From Catenulispora sp. GP43 (lineage in GTDB: Bacteria; Actinomycetota; Actinomycetes; Streptomycetales; Catenulisporaceae), in assembly GCF_041260665.1 (NCBI RefSeq), contig NZ_JBGCCT010000019.1, positions 1 through 59,491 of the forward strand: a stretch of 59,491 bases of DNA, in the 5' to 3' direction. This document shows positions 42,174 through 50,202 of the stretch, piece by piece. Numbering within the stretch: position 1 is the stretch's first letter; each line of letters begins with the position of its first letter. The position numbers were made by a program, and so were the translations under genes. The notes below the pieces were generated by a model. That model saw only the letters and a program-made list of their open reading frames with translations, searched no databases and was not told the origin of the DNA.

Positions 42174-42731
42174 TCAGCCGGAGGCCGGGACCTCGCGCAG
42201 GTACTCCGCGGGCACGGCATCGGTCAGCCACACGCCGTTGCCCGTCACGAAGAACGGGTAGCCCTCGGCCTGCATGCGCGCGGCGGCGACGGCCAGCACC
42301 GCCGGCTTGCCGTGCCGGGATCCGACCTTCACCGCAGTCTCCAGGTCCTGCGACAGGTGCACCGCGTGGCGCTTCATCGGGAGCAGGCCGTCGCGCCAGA
42401 TCAGGGCGAGTGTGCTCTGCGCGGTGCCGTGGAACAGCACCTCGGGCGGTTCGGCCGCCGCGTAGCCGAGTTCGACCGGTACCGAATGGCCCTGACGGGC
42501 CCGGATCAGCGTCCCGGTGTCGTCGAGCTCGAACCGCTGCTTGTTGTTCTGCGCCACGACCTCGTCGAGCTGCGCACGGCTGAAGCGCTGGCCCCGGGCC
42601 GCGGCGTTGGCCAGCAGCTGGTCGATCGACACCCAGCCGGCGCCGTCCATCGTCAGGTTGATCGCTTCGGGGTGGTGGCGCAGCCAGTTCGACATCCGCT
42701 TCGACAAGCGGACTATGTCCTTCTCATTCAT
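42174..42731 (-). CDS. kptA: RNA 2'-phosphotransferase (Tpt1/KptA)
   Basis: Transfers an internal RNA 2'-phosphate to NAD+, leaving a 2'-OH and releasing ADP-ribose 1,2-cyclic phosphate. The 185-residue length from ATG 42731 is typical. The conserved Arg-His-Arg-Arg set is seen in RLSKRMSNWLRHHPE at the N-terminus, VLFHGTAQ and HLSQDLETAVKVGSRHGKP. It is the first gene of a tight operon with hen1 and pnkp and is separated from the upstream deacetylase gene by a strong hairpin. In fungi Tpt1 finishes tRNA splicing; the bacterial substrate is generally unknown, which makes this operon context informative. Confidence 0.93.
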   Translation of the reverse strand: MNEKDIVRLSKRMSNWLRHHPEAINLTMDGAGWVSIDQLLANAAARGQRFSRAQLDEVVAQNNKQRFELDDTGTLIRARQGHSVPVELGYAAAEPPEVLFHGTAQSTLALIWRDGLLPMKRHAVHLSQDLETAVKVGSRHGKPAVLAVAAARMQAEGYPFFVTGNGVWLTDAVPAEYLREVPASG

Positions 42732-42802
42732 CTTGGCGACCAAGGTCCCGCAGCCGGAAGGCAGATCGCAACCGGGTTTGCGCGGACTTCCCCGAGAATG
42801 CA

Positions 42803-42850
42803 TTCGGCTCCGGGTCCCGCCGGGAATGGGCGACGGGTTCCGGAGCCGAA
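42803..42850 (-). terminator. hairpin between the deacetylase-glycosyltransferase gene and kptA
   Basis: TTCGGCTCCGG (42803-42813) pairs perfectly with CCGGAGCCGAA (42840-42850), with extra inner GC pairing. It lies 59 bp after the upstream stop codon and about 70 bp before the kptA start, and separates the two transcription units. Confidence 0.7.
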
Positions 42851-42908
42851 CGCTGTACGAGATGCCACCTTCTCGCCGTTAATACAGGCGTCGGGACCCG
42901 CTCCGGCG

Positions 42909-45728
42909 TTACACCCCTTGCTGACCTGCGACGGAAGCACCGGCCGGGGTCCCGCCGAGGCTGCCGTAGCGCTGCACCCGCTGCCACCGCAGCCGGGTGC
43001 CCACGACCGCCGTCACCAGAGAGTGGATCACCACGAGGTACATCAGCTGGCGATAGACGACCTGCTGCAGCGGGAGCGTCCACAGCGCGGTCGGGCGCTC
43101 GTGGTCCAACTTGAAGGCGTACAGCGCCATCACCATCTGGACCGCGAGGAACGCCAGCCAGACCGCGCCGACGCGCGCGGCGTCGTTGAAGACGAGCCCG
43201 TAGATCGCGAACACGTCCACGACCGGGGCAAGCAACGGCATAAGAACCTGGAACAGCAGCATGTAGGTCAGACCGCGGCGCCCGAGCTTCCCCTCGGCGC
43301 CCCCGCGCAGAACGCTGCGACGGTGCTTCCACATGGCTTGCAGCGTGCCGTAGCACCACCGGTAGCGCTGCCGCCAGAACTGCCGAAGTGAGGACGGCGC
43401 CTCAGTCCATGCGACCGCGCGTTCCTCATACACCGCGCGCCAGCCATCACGGATCACCGCCATGGTCAGGTCCGTGTCCTCGGCCAGCGTGTCGTCACTG
43501 ACGCCGCCGACCCGGGCCAGCGCCTCGCGCCGGAACGCGCCGACCGCTCCGGGCACCGTCGGCATGCAGCCGGCCAGGTCGTACATACGACGTTCCAGGT
43601 TGAAGCCGACCACGTACTCGATGTGCTGCCAGCGGCCCAGGATGCCTTTGCGGTTGCCGACCTTGGCGTTACCGGAGACCGCGCCGACCGAGGGATCAGC
43701 GAACGGCTGCACCAGGTGCCCGACGGTGTCAGGTTCGAACACGGTGTCACCGTCCATCATCACCAGCAGATCGCCGCGGGCGGCGACGGTGCCGGTGTTG
43801 AGCGCGGCGGGCTTGCCGGCGTTGGGCTGGCGGATCAGGCGCAGCGGAGGCAGGCCGGGACGACGACGGCGGATCAGATCCTCGACCACCGCGGAGGTGC
43901 CGTCGGTGGACCCATCGTCGACCACGATGATCTCGATCGGGTACGTACTCGCCGACAGGGACTCGACGGTGGCACGAATGCCGGCTTCCTCGTTGTACGC
44001 CGGGACGATCACCGACACCGGCCGTGTCACCGGCGGGCCCCACGGGGCGGCACGGCGCTTGCGGTGCCTTCGAGCTGCTACTAGTAGAAGCACGACGCGG
44101 ACCGCACCGATGACGCCGGACAGGAGCACCGCCCAGCCGAGCCAGCGCACGACGAAGTCCGACACCTGGACGGCGAGGATCAGGCCTTTGCCCTTCCAAC
44201 GCGCGACGGTGTTCGCCGGAGCGAGCGGTGAGGGTGCTCCCACGGCGCCGGTCACGGTGGCGAAGGTGTAGCCACGCGCTTGAAGTGCCGGGATCAGCTG
44301 GTCCAGGGCCGCAACGGTCTCCGAGCGGTCGCCGCCGCCGTCGTGCATCATCAGGACGAAGCCGGGCGGCGGTGCGGCCGGGGTGGCCTTCCCCTTCGCC
44401 GCAGCTGCACCCGATGCCGGAGCTACGACCGGGGCCGGGGTCTGCGTCGAGGTCAGAGTCTGCTTCGAGGTCAGGGTCTGCGTCGAGGTCGGCGGGATCG
44501 ACGCATCGAGGATCTTCTGCACACCCTCGCGCTGCCAGTCCTGACTGTCCCGGTCGGTGAGGACCACGAGGTACCCGTGCTTGCCGGCGTCCTGGATCGC
44601 GGCCCAGTCCAGCCGGTCGACGGCGTCTGGCTCGGAGGAGTACGGCGGACGCAGCAACGGCGTGGAGATCCCGGTCGCACCGGCGATCGCCGACTGGGTC
44701 TGGGAGAACTCCAGCGAGCGGCGCCAGGACGGCGCGGTGCCGAGGTCGTCATGCGTGAAGGTGTGGATGCCGACCTCGTCACCGTCGGCGACCTCGTCGC
44801 GCACCAGGCCAGGGTCCTCGGCCACATGCGCGCCGATGACGAAGAACGTGCCGGGGACGTGGTGCTTGGCCAGCACGGCCAGCACCTGCGGAGTCCACTG
44901 CGGATCGGGCCCGTCGTCGAAGGTCAAGGCGACCTTGCCCGGCTGCACCGCGAGCGAACGCTGAGCCCCGGCCCGCGTGTCGACGACCGGCCCGCCACCG
45001 CTGATGGAAGCCGGGACGCCGGCGTTGCCCAGCGGCTGATGCGGACCGCCACTGCCCTCAGCCGCGACCTGGTGATTAAGGATGCCGCCAAGTGTGAGCA
45101 TCGAAGCAAGGACGAGCAGCAGCACGGCCATCAGGAGCCAGTGACTGCGCGGGGTGCGCACCGGGACCGCACGATGGCCGGCCACGGACCGACGGGGCGG
45201 ACGCCCCGGCCCCGGCGGGGGCGGCGGAGCACCGGCGGGGCGGACGTTGGGACCGGGGTAGTTGTCAGGTGCGGGCGGGTACGGGTGCGGACCACGCGGC
45301 GGTGGAGGGCCGTCACCGGGGTGAGGACGGGGTGAGCGGCGGGCTGCCGGGGCCGGGCGCGGTGAGGCACCGGGACCGTAGTCGGTATGGGAGTCGGGCT
45401 GGGACCAGCGGCCGGAAACAGCCGGATCAGACTCCGATCGACCTCCGTAACCGACATGCGCATCGGGCTGCGACCAACGACCCGAACCGACTGGATCAGG
45501 CTCCGTCCGACCTCCGTAGTAGGCACGCGCATCAGGCTGCGACCAACCACCCGAACCCGCCGGATCAGACTCCGTTCTACCTCCGTAGCCGGCACGCGGA
45601 TCAGGCTGCGATCGGGACACGGAACCGTAGCCGTCGGATCCGTAGTGCTCGGCCCCGTAGCCGTTGGAACCGTAGCCCTCAGAGGCGTAGCGATCGGCGT
45701 CGTGGCCCGAGTGCGAAGACGTGGGCAT
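42909..45728 (-). CDS. polysaccharide deacetylase fused to family 2 glycosyltransferase
   Basis: A 939-residue membrane protein. A repetitive Tyr/Gly/Ser/Pro-rich N-terminal tail (1-185) precedes a transmembrane helix (HWLLMAVLLLVLASMLTLGG). An extracellular NodB-type deacetylase follows (VALTFDDGPDPQW; metal-site HTFTHDD). After a second membrane helix comes a processive GT2 domain with VDDGSTDGT, MMDGDTVFEPD, AEDTDLT and QRYRWCYG, then further membrane helices. It probably makes and partly deacetylates a beta-linked N-acetylglucosamine or related polymer. The tail includes three 23-residue repeats. It is likely coexpressed with the upstream one-TM protein. Confidence 0.9.
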   Translation of the reverse strand: MPTSSHSGHDADRYASEGYGSNGYGAEHYGSDGYGSVSRSQPDPRAGYGGRTESDPAGSGGWSQPDARAYYGGRTEPDPVGSGRWSQPDAHVGYGGRSESDPAVSGRWSQPDSHTDYGPGASPRPAPAARRSPRPHPGDGPPPPRGPHPYPPAPDNYPGPNVRPAGAPPPPPGPGRPPRRSVAGHRAVPVRTPRSHWLLMAVLLLVLASMLTLGGILNHQVAAEGSGGPHQPLGNAGVPASISGGGPVVDTRAGAQRSLAVQPGKVALTFDDGPDPQWTPQVLAVLAKHHVPGTFFVIGAHVAEDPGLVRDEVADGDEVGIHTFTHDDLGTAPSWRRSLEFSQTQSAIAGATGISTPLLRPPYSSEPDAVDRLDWAAIQDAGKHGYLVVLTDRDSQDWQREGVQKILDASIPPTSTQTLTSKQTLTSTQTPAPVVAPASGAAAAKGKATPAAPPPGFVLMMHDGGGDRSETVAALDQLIPALQARGYTFATVTGAVGAPSPLAPANTVARWKGKGLILAVQVSDFVVRWLGWAVLLSGVIGAVRVVLLLVAARRHRKRRAAPWGPPVTRPVSVIVPAYNEEAGIRATVESLSASTYPIEIIVVDDGSTDGTSAVVEDLIRRRRPGLPPLRLIRQPNAGKPAALNTGTVAARGDLLVMMDGDTVFEPDTVGHLVQPFADPSVGAVSGNAKVGNRKGILGRWQHIEYVVGFNLERRMYDLAGCMPTVPGAVGAFRREALARVGGVSDDTLAEDTDLTMAVIRDGWRAVYEERAVAWTEAPSSLRQFWRQRYRWCYGTLQAMWKHRRSVLRGGAEGKLGRRGLTYMLLFQVLMPLLAPVVDVFAIYGLVFNDAARVGAVWLAFLAVQMVMALYAFKLDHERPTALWTLPLQQVVYRQLMYLVVIHSLVTAVVGTRLRWQRVQRYGSLGGTPAGASVAGQQGV
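45378..45611 (-). repeat. 69-bp tandem repeats in the deacetylase-glycosyltransferase gene
   Basis: About three and a half tandem units of 69 bp encode the 23-residue motif GYGGRTESDPAGSGGWSQPD with small changes. It lies in the predicted cytoplasmic, disordered N-terminal tail. Confidence 0.85.
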
Positions 45729-45739
45729 GTCCGCCGCCC

Positions 45740-46501
45740 TCAGCTGCTCTGGACCGGAGCCGGCGACTTGCGCCGGGTGTGCCCGGGCGGCGTCGGGTTG
45801 CCGTGGGTGTTCGCCGGACTCGTCGCCCCGGACGTGCCGGTCGGCATCGGCGTCGTTGTCCCGGAGACCGTGGGCGTGGGCTCCGACGGCGCGCTCTGCC
45901 GCGGAGCCCCGCCCGGCGCGGTCGCCCGTTCCCCGGTCCGGTGATCTGTACCGCCGGCGGCGGGGTGCACCGCATCCTGGCCGGCGCTCGACGTGGCCGA
46001 CGGCGCGGCGTTCGCCGACGATGCCGGTCCCTGCGCCTTGCCCGACGGGATCCCGGGCACCGGCAGCAACGCCTTCGGCGGGATCGGTCCGCCGGCGAAG
46101 CTCACCGCGAGCAGCCCGCCGTATCCAGCCAACACCGCGATCGCCGCCAGCGACGCACGCCGGGCCAGCTTGCGCCGCCGCCCCGAGGCGTCCACGAAGA
46201 TCGGGACGCCGGATGCCGAGACACCCGTCGAAGCACCCGTCGGAACACCAGAGTCCGGAGCGCCCGCTACAGAACCGCCGCCCGCCGAAGCACCCGCCCA
46301 GGTGTCAGGCCTCGCATGCCCGGGCGAAGCATGCTGATCCGACACCGGATGGTGTCCAGACGCCGCATGCCGTCCATGCACCACAGTTTGACCGGGCTCT
46401 AAATGCCCAGCCTCTGCGGGGCCGACGCCGACCGCCGCCCCGACCAGCGTCGCATCATCGCCCCCCGCAAACGTCCGCTGCTGTCGTCCCGGGGTCTGCA
46501 C
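45740..46501 (-). CDS. hypothetical one-TM protein
   Basis: Up to 253 residues. A single transmembrane helix (LAAIAVLAGYGGLLAVSFAG, about residues 120-140) follows the positively charged RRRKLARRA, so the Ser/Thr/Pro-rich C-terminal part would be outside. No known domain is visible. The start is uncertain: ATG 46501 gives the full length, and a GTG pair near 46385 gives a shorter protein. It ends 11 bp before the deacetylase-glycosyltransferase start, suggesting an accessory or anchoring role in the same operon. Confidence 0.6.
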   Translation of the reverse strand: MQTPGRQQRTFAGGDDATLVGAAVGVGPAEAGHLEPGQTVVHGRHAASGHHPVSDQHASPGHARPDTWAGASAGGGSVAGAPDSGVPTGASTGVSASGVPIFVDASGRRRKLARRASLAAIAVLAGYGGLLAVSFAGGPIPPKALLPVPGIPSGKAQGPASSANAAPSATSSAGQDAVHPAAGGTDHRTGERATAPGGAPRQSAPSEPTPTVSGTTTPMPTGTSGATSPANTHGNPTPPGHTRRKSPAPVQSS

Positions 46502-46534
46502 TGTTCGCCGTGTCCTTCGCCGTCAGGTGATGGC

Positions 46535-46563
46535 TGTGCCCCGCCGCGTCGCAGCGGGGCACA
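46535..46563 (-). terminator. hairpin after the anti-sigma-like gene
   Basis: TGTGCCCCGC (46535-46544) and GCGGGGCACA (46554-46563) form a perfect 10-bp stem with a 9-nt loop, in the 198-bp gap downstream of the anti-sigma-like gene. Confidence 0.65.
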
Positions 46564-46699
46564 ACCTGGAGGACCGGCCGGCAGGGATGGGTACGGCCGG
46601 GCTCGCATGCCGCGAATCCCTCTTGCCGGAATAGGCGCGCCGAGCCCGTCTGCCGTTACTTCACCAGGTCAGAGCGTGGTTTCAGCAGTTTCAGCGGTT

Positions 46700-47971
46700 T
46701 CAGCGTTTGATGCGGGACGGGTTCGGCGTGTGGTCGTGCCCGTTCCCCTCCGGCGAGGAGGTACTCGCCGGAGCAAAGGTCCCGCTGCTGCTGGGGCTGC
46801 TGCTGTTCGGCTTGTGGTCGTGCGACGGCGACGGCGTCCCCGGCGTCGAGGCGGCCGGAGTGGTCGGAGCACCGGTCGGCTGCGGGATCGGGCTCCCCGA
46901 AGACGCCGCGAGCACCTGCGCGCAGAAGCCGGCGATCTTGTCCGCGCCGCCGGCCAACGTGGCGAGCTTACGTCGGTCGTGCTCGCTCAGACCGCTGTTG
47001 CCGTTGCCGTTCCCGTCCTCTTGGTGCGCAACGTACGTACGGCACAGCGCCACCACATCCGCGGCCGGGGCCGGGGCCGACGTGCTCGGCGCCGAGCCGT
47101 CCGACGTACCCGACGGTGTGCCCGGCAGCAGCCCTCCGCTGCTCGACGGGTCACCGGACGCCCGGTTCGGGCTCTGCGAAACCTTCGATCCCGGCTGCCC
47201 GTGCGACGAACCAGGCGAGGATGCCATGGTCTGCCCGGCCCGCGGTTCGGCGTCCGGTTCCGGCACGCCGACGCCGCCGAGCACCTGGTGCGCGGCCCGC
47301 TGGATCGGTGAGGGGAGCACGTCGGCCTCGGCCGCGACGGCCACGCCGGTGACGGTCAGCGCCCCGGCCACGGCGGCCAGCTTCACACCGATCAGCCGCC
47401 GCAACGGAACCCCGGCTCCGCGCCGGACCGGCGTCGTCCCCGCAGTTCCCGCGGTTCCCGCAGCCCCTGCTCCCGCAGTCCCCGCCTTCTCGAACGCCCT
47501 GCGTGCCGCCTCGTAGCCGCGCAGCTCGTGCGGCCACGGCGGCGCGGTCGCCGCGGACAGGACCCGGGCGAGCGCCCGCGCGTCCGCCGACGGCCCGAGG
47601 TCTGCGAGGAAGTCCACGCTGCTCACGGTCGTGCCACCTCCGTTGTCCCCCGAGCCTGCGTGTCCGTCCGGCGTCCAGCCCCCTTCCGGGGCCGCCGGAG
47701 CGGTGAGTCCCGCTGGGCCCTGTGCGCCATCGGTGGCATCTCCGGCGCCGTCCCAACCGGCCGAGTATGGCATCCGTTGTACTGATCCGGCGACGGCAGA
47801 ATTTCCGCTACCCGGAAGAGCGCCCGGACCAGGCACCGGACTCCCGTACCCGTTTCCAACACCAGACTGTCGATCCGGAGTGGGAACCGTGGGAATCGGG
47901 GCCGGGCCGAGGCCGGCGGCCCGGAACGCATCGAGCAAACGCTCGGCCTCATCGTCGCTGAGCTCAGCCAT
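46700..47971 (-). CDS. putative membrane anti-sigma factor partner
   Basis: 423 residues from ATG 47971 (MAELSDDEAERLLDAF), overlapping the sigma factor stop by 8 bp. A cytoplasmic N-terminal part precedes one transmembrane helix (LIGVKLAAVAGALTVTGVAVAA, about residues 200-222) and a low-complexity Ser/Pro/Thr/Gly-rich exported tail with a conserved-looking segment (VALCRTYVAHQEDGNG). No zinc-binding anti-sigma motif is seen. The role is inferred from overlap with the sigma gene and topology. Confidence 0.6.
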   Translation of the reverse strand: MAELSDDEAERLLDAFRAAGLGPAPIPTVPTPDRQSGVGNGYGSPVPGPGALPGSGNSAVAGSVQRMPYSAGWDGAGDATDGAQGPAGLTAPAAPEGGWTPDGHAGSGDNGGGTTVSSVDFLADLGPSADARALARVLSAATAPPWPHELRGYEAARRAFEKAGTAGAGAAGTAGTAGTTPVRRGAGVPLRRLIGVKLAAVAGALTVTGVAVAAEADVLPSPIQRAAHQVLGGVGVPEPDAEPRAGQTMASSPGSSHGQPGSKVSQSPNRASGDPSSSGGLLPGTPSGTSDGSAPSTSAPAPAADVVALCRTYVAHQEDGNGNGNSGLSEHDRRKLATLAGGADKIAGFCAQVLAASSGSPIPQPTGAPTTPAASTPGTPSPSHDHKPNSSSPSSSGTFAPASTSSPEGNGHDHTPNPSRIKR

Positions 47972-48725
47972 ACTCCGCACCCTTCACCGTGCGCGAGCCC
48001 CTGCCGTTCCGGCCGGTCCCCGCGTCGCCGGTCCCCTCCATTCCCCCGTTAGCGCCCGATGCGCCCGTTGTACCTGGCGTCCCCGTACTACCTGCCCCCG
48101 TACTACCTGTCGTCCCAGTGTCGTGGCCGGCATCGCCGTCGGCCTGCTGTTCGGCCAGGATCACCGCGAGCCGCTTGAGCCCGCGCATGGCCGCGATCCG
48201 CACCGCGCCGTCCCGCTTGTCCAACACCTTCGCCGTCTGCGCCACGTCCATGCCGGCCACCACCCGCAGCAGCACCGCCTCGGCCTGGTCCTTGGGCAGC
48301 CGGGCTATCAGCCGCAGGGCACGCTCGGTGTCCTCGCGCTCGGCGGCGGCGCGCTCGGTGTCGTCGGGGGCCGGCCAGTCGGTGACGTACTCGGCCACGT
48401 CGCCGTTGTCCTCCTTGCGGCGCGAAGCCTTGCGCAGCTCGTCCAGGGCGCGGTGGCGCGCCACCCGGAACAGCCAGACGCGGAACCCGGCCGCGTCGCC
48501 ACGATACCCGCGCACGTCCTTGGCGGCCTGCAGCCAGGTCTCGCTGGCCACGTCCTCGGCGGCGTCGCCGACCACGGCGCGCAGGTAGCGCAGCAGCAGC
48601 GGATGCAGGGCGTGCCAAAGCTCTGCGAATCCCGTCTCCTCGCCGCGGCGGGCCGCGGCCAGGGCGGAATCCAGGTCGCCCCAGGCCAAGCCGTACCCCT
48701 CCTCGAACCATGCGTGCACGAGCAC
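47964..48725 (-). CDS. ECF-type RNA polymerase sigma factor
   Basis: Region 2 is seen as FAELWHALHPLLLRYLRAVVG followed by AAEDVASETWLQAAKDVRGYRG and VWLFRVARHRALDELRK. Region 4 is seen as LPKDQAEAVLLRVVAGMDVAQTAKVLDKRDGAVRIAAMRGLKRL. A Gly/Thr-rich tail of about 50 residues follows. I place the start at GTG 48725, giving 253 residues; a GTG at 48719 or starts up to ATG 48905 are possible, but the latter would run into the promoter of the divergent enoyl-CoA hydratase gene. It overlaps the putative anti-sigma gene by 8 bp. Confidence 0.83.
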   Translation of the reverse strand: MLVHAWFEEGYGLAWGDLDSALAAARRGEETGFAELWHALHPLLLRYLRAVVGDAAEDVASETWLQAAKDVRGYRGDAAGFRVWLFRVARHRALDELRKASRRKEDNGDVAEYVTDWPAPDDTERAAAEREDTERALRLIARLPKDQAEAVLLRVVAGMDVAQTAKVLDKRDGAVRIAAMRGLKRLAVILAEQQADGDAGHDTGTTGSTGAGSTGTPGTTGASGANGGMEGTGDAGTGRNGRGSRTVKGAEYG

Positions 48726-48907
48726 CGCCGCTGCTACAGCTTGTCGCCGCCCGAACGATACACGCCCGCGCGGCCCCGTCCGACCTGACGGGGCGACACG
48801 CCACCGCCAGAGGTATGGCGTTTCCTTGACGACAGTCATACATTGGTGATGACCGGGCGACCGCGCCGGTCCGGACCCGTCCGCGACAGAGCACCGGGAG
48901 GACACCG

Positions 48908-49735
48908 ATGAGCCCGTTCCGGGGTTCGGCCCCGTTCACCGACAAGTGGGACCACTTCGGCGTCGAGCACGCCGACGGAGTCACGACCGTCACCCTCAAC
49001 CGGCCCGACAAGATCAATGCCTTGACCTTCGAGGCCTACGCCGATCTGCGCGACCTGCTCGCCGAGCTGCCGCACCGCGGTGACACCCGGGTACTGGTGC
49101 TGCGCGGGGAGGGCCCGGGCTTCTGCTCCGGCGGGGACGTCAACGAGATCATCGGCGAGCTGCTGAAGATGCGCCCGGACGAGCACCTGTCGTTCACGCG
49201 CATGACCGGGGACGTGGTACGCGCGATCCGCGAGGTCCCGATCCCGGTGATCGCCTCGATCCACGGCATCGCCGCCGGCGCCGGCTCGGTGCTGGCCCTG
49301 GCCGCCGACTTCCGGATCGTGGCCCGCTCGGCGCGCTTCGCTTTCCTGTTCACCAAGGTCGGGCTGTCCGGCTCCGACATGGGCGCGGCCTACCTGCTGC
49401 CGCGGATCGTCGGGCTGGGCAACGCCACCAAGCTGCTGATGCTCGGCGACACCGTCAAAGCGCCGGAGGCCGACAAGTACGGCCTGGTCAGCGAGCTGGT
49501 CGAGGACGAGGACCTGGCAGGGGCGACCGCCGCGCTGGCCCGCCGGCTGGCCGACGGCCCGGCGCTGGCCTACGCCCAGACCAAGATGCTGCTGACCCGC
49601 GAGCTGGACATGGGCCTGTCGCCATCGCTGGAGATGGACGCCGCGGTCCAGGCGCTGCTGATGAACACCCGCGACCACGCCGAGTTCCATCGCGCGTTCA
49701 ACGCCAAGGAGACGCCGAAGTGGGAGGGCCGATGA
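48908..49735 (+). CDS. enoyl-CoA hydratase/isomerase family protein
   Basis: A 275-residue crotonase-fold enzyme. The oxyanion-hole segments are VLRGEGPGFCSGGDVNEI and HGIAAGAGSVLALAADFRI, followed by FTKVGLSGSDMGAAYLLPRIVG with the catalytic acidic position replaced or shifted. A GGGAGG Shine-Dalgarno precedes ATG 48908. It overlaps the RidA gene (ATGA), which overlaps the monooxygenase gene (GTGA), forming one operon. It would act on a ring-derived enoyl-CoA in the aromatic pathway. Confidence 0.9.
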   Translation: MSPFRGSAPFTDKWDHFGVEHADGVTTVTLNRPDKINALTFEAYADLRDLLAELPHRGDTRVLVLRGEGPGFCSGGDVNEIIGELLKMRPDEHLSFTRMTGDVVRAIREVPIPVIASIHGIAAGAGSVLALAADFRIVARSARFAFLFTKVGLSGSDMGAAYLLPRIVGLGNATKLLMLGDTVKAPEADKYGLVSELVEDEDLAGATAALARRLADGPALAYAQTKMLLTRELDMGLSPSLEMDAAVQALLMNTRDHAEFHRAFNAKETPKWEGR

Positions 49736-50202
49736 GCACGCAGCCGATGACTCCCGAGCCGACCCGACAGCCGGCGGCCCCGCAGCCGACCCGGCCGTCG
49801 ACCCCGCACGAGCTGGTGAACCCGCCGCAGCTGGCCGCGGCCATCGGCTTCTCGCACGCCGTGGCCGCCGGCCCCGGCCGCACGGTCTACCTCGGCGGCC
49901 AGGCCGCCCTGCACCCGGACGGCACCGTCGACCCGAAGGCGACCCTGGTCGAGCAGTTCGACCTGGCGCTGGCCAACATGGCCGCGACGCTGTCCGCCGC
50001 CGGCGCCAGGCCGGAGCACCTGGTCACCGTGACCGTCTTCGCGACCAACGCCGAGCAGTACCGCGCGGACCTGAAGGAACTCGGCGCGGTCTGGCGCCGC
50101 CACCTGGGCAAGCACTACCCGGCGATGGCCTTCTTCGAGGTCAAGGGCCTGTTCGACCCGGCGGCGCTGGTGGAGCTGACCGGCGTCGCGGTGGTGCCGT
50201 GA
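49732..50202 (+). CDS. RidA/YjgF-family protein
   Basis: A 156-residue protein whose core (RTVYLGGQAALHPDGTVD, LANMAATLSAAGARPEHLVTVTVF, YPAMAFFEVKGLFDPAALVE) is the RidA fold, with a Pro/Thr-rich N-terminal extension of about 25 residues. RidA proteins hydrolyse reactive enamines/imines. Between a hydratase and an aminobenzoyl-CoA-type monooxygenase, it probably removes the ring-derived amine or imine as ammonia, as proposed for the 2-aminobenzoyl-CoA pathway. Confidence 0.88.
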   Translation: MSTQPMTPEPTRQPAAPQPTRPSTPHELVNPPQLAAAIGFSHAVAAGPGRTVYLGGQAALHPDGTVDPKATLVEQFDLALANMAATLSAAGARPEHLVTVTVFATNAEQYRADLKELGAVWRRHLGKHYPAMAFFEVKGLFDPAALVELTGVAVVP

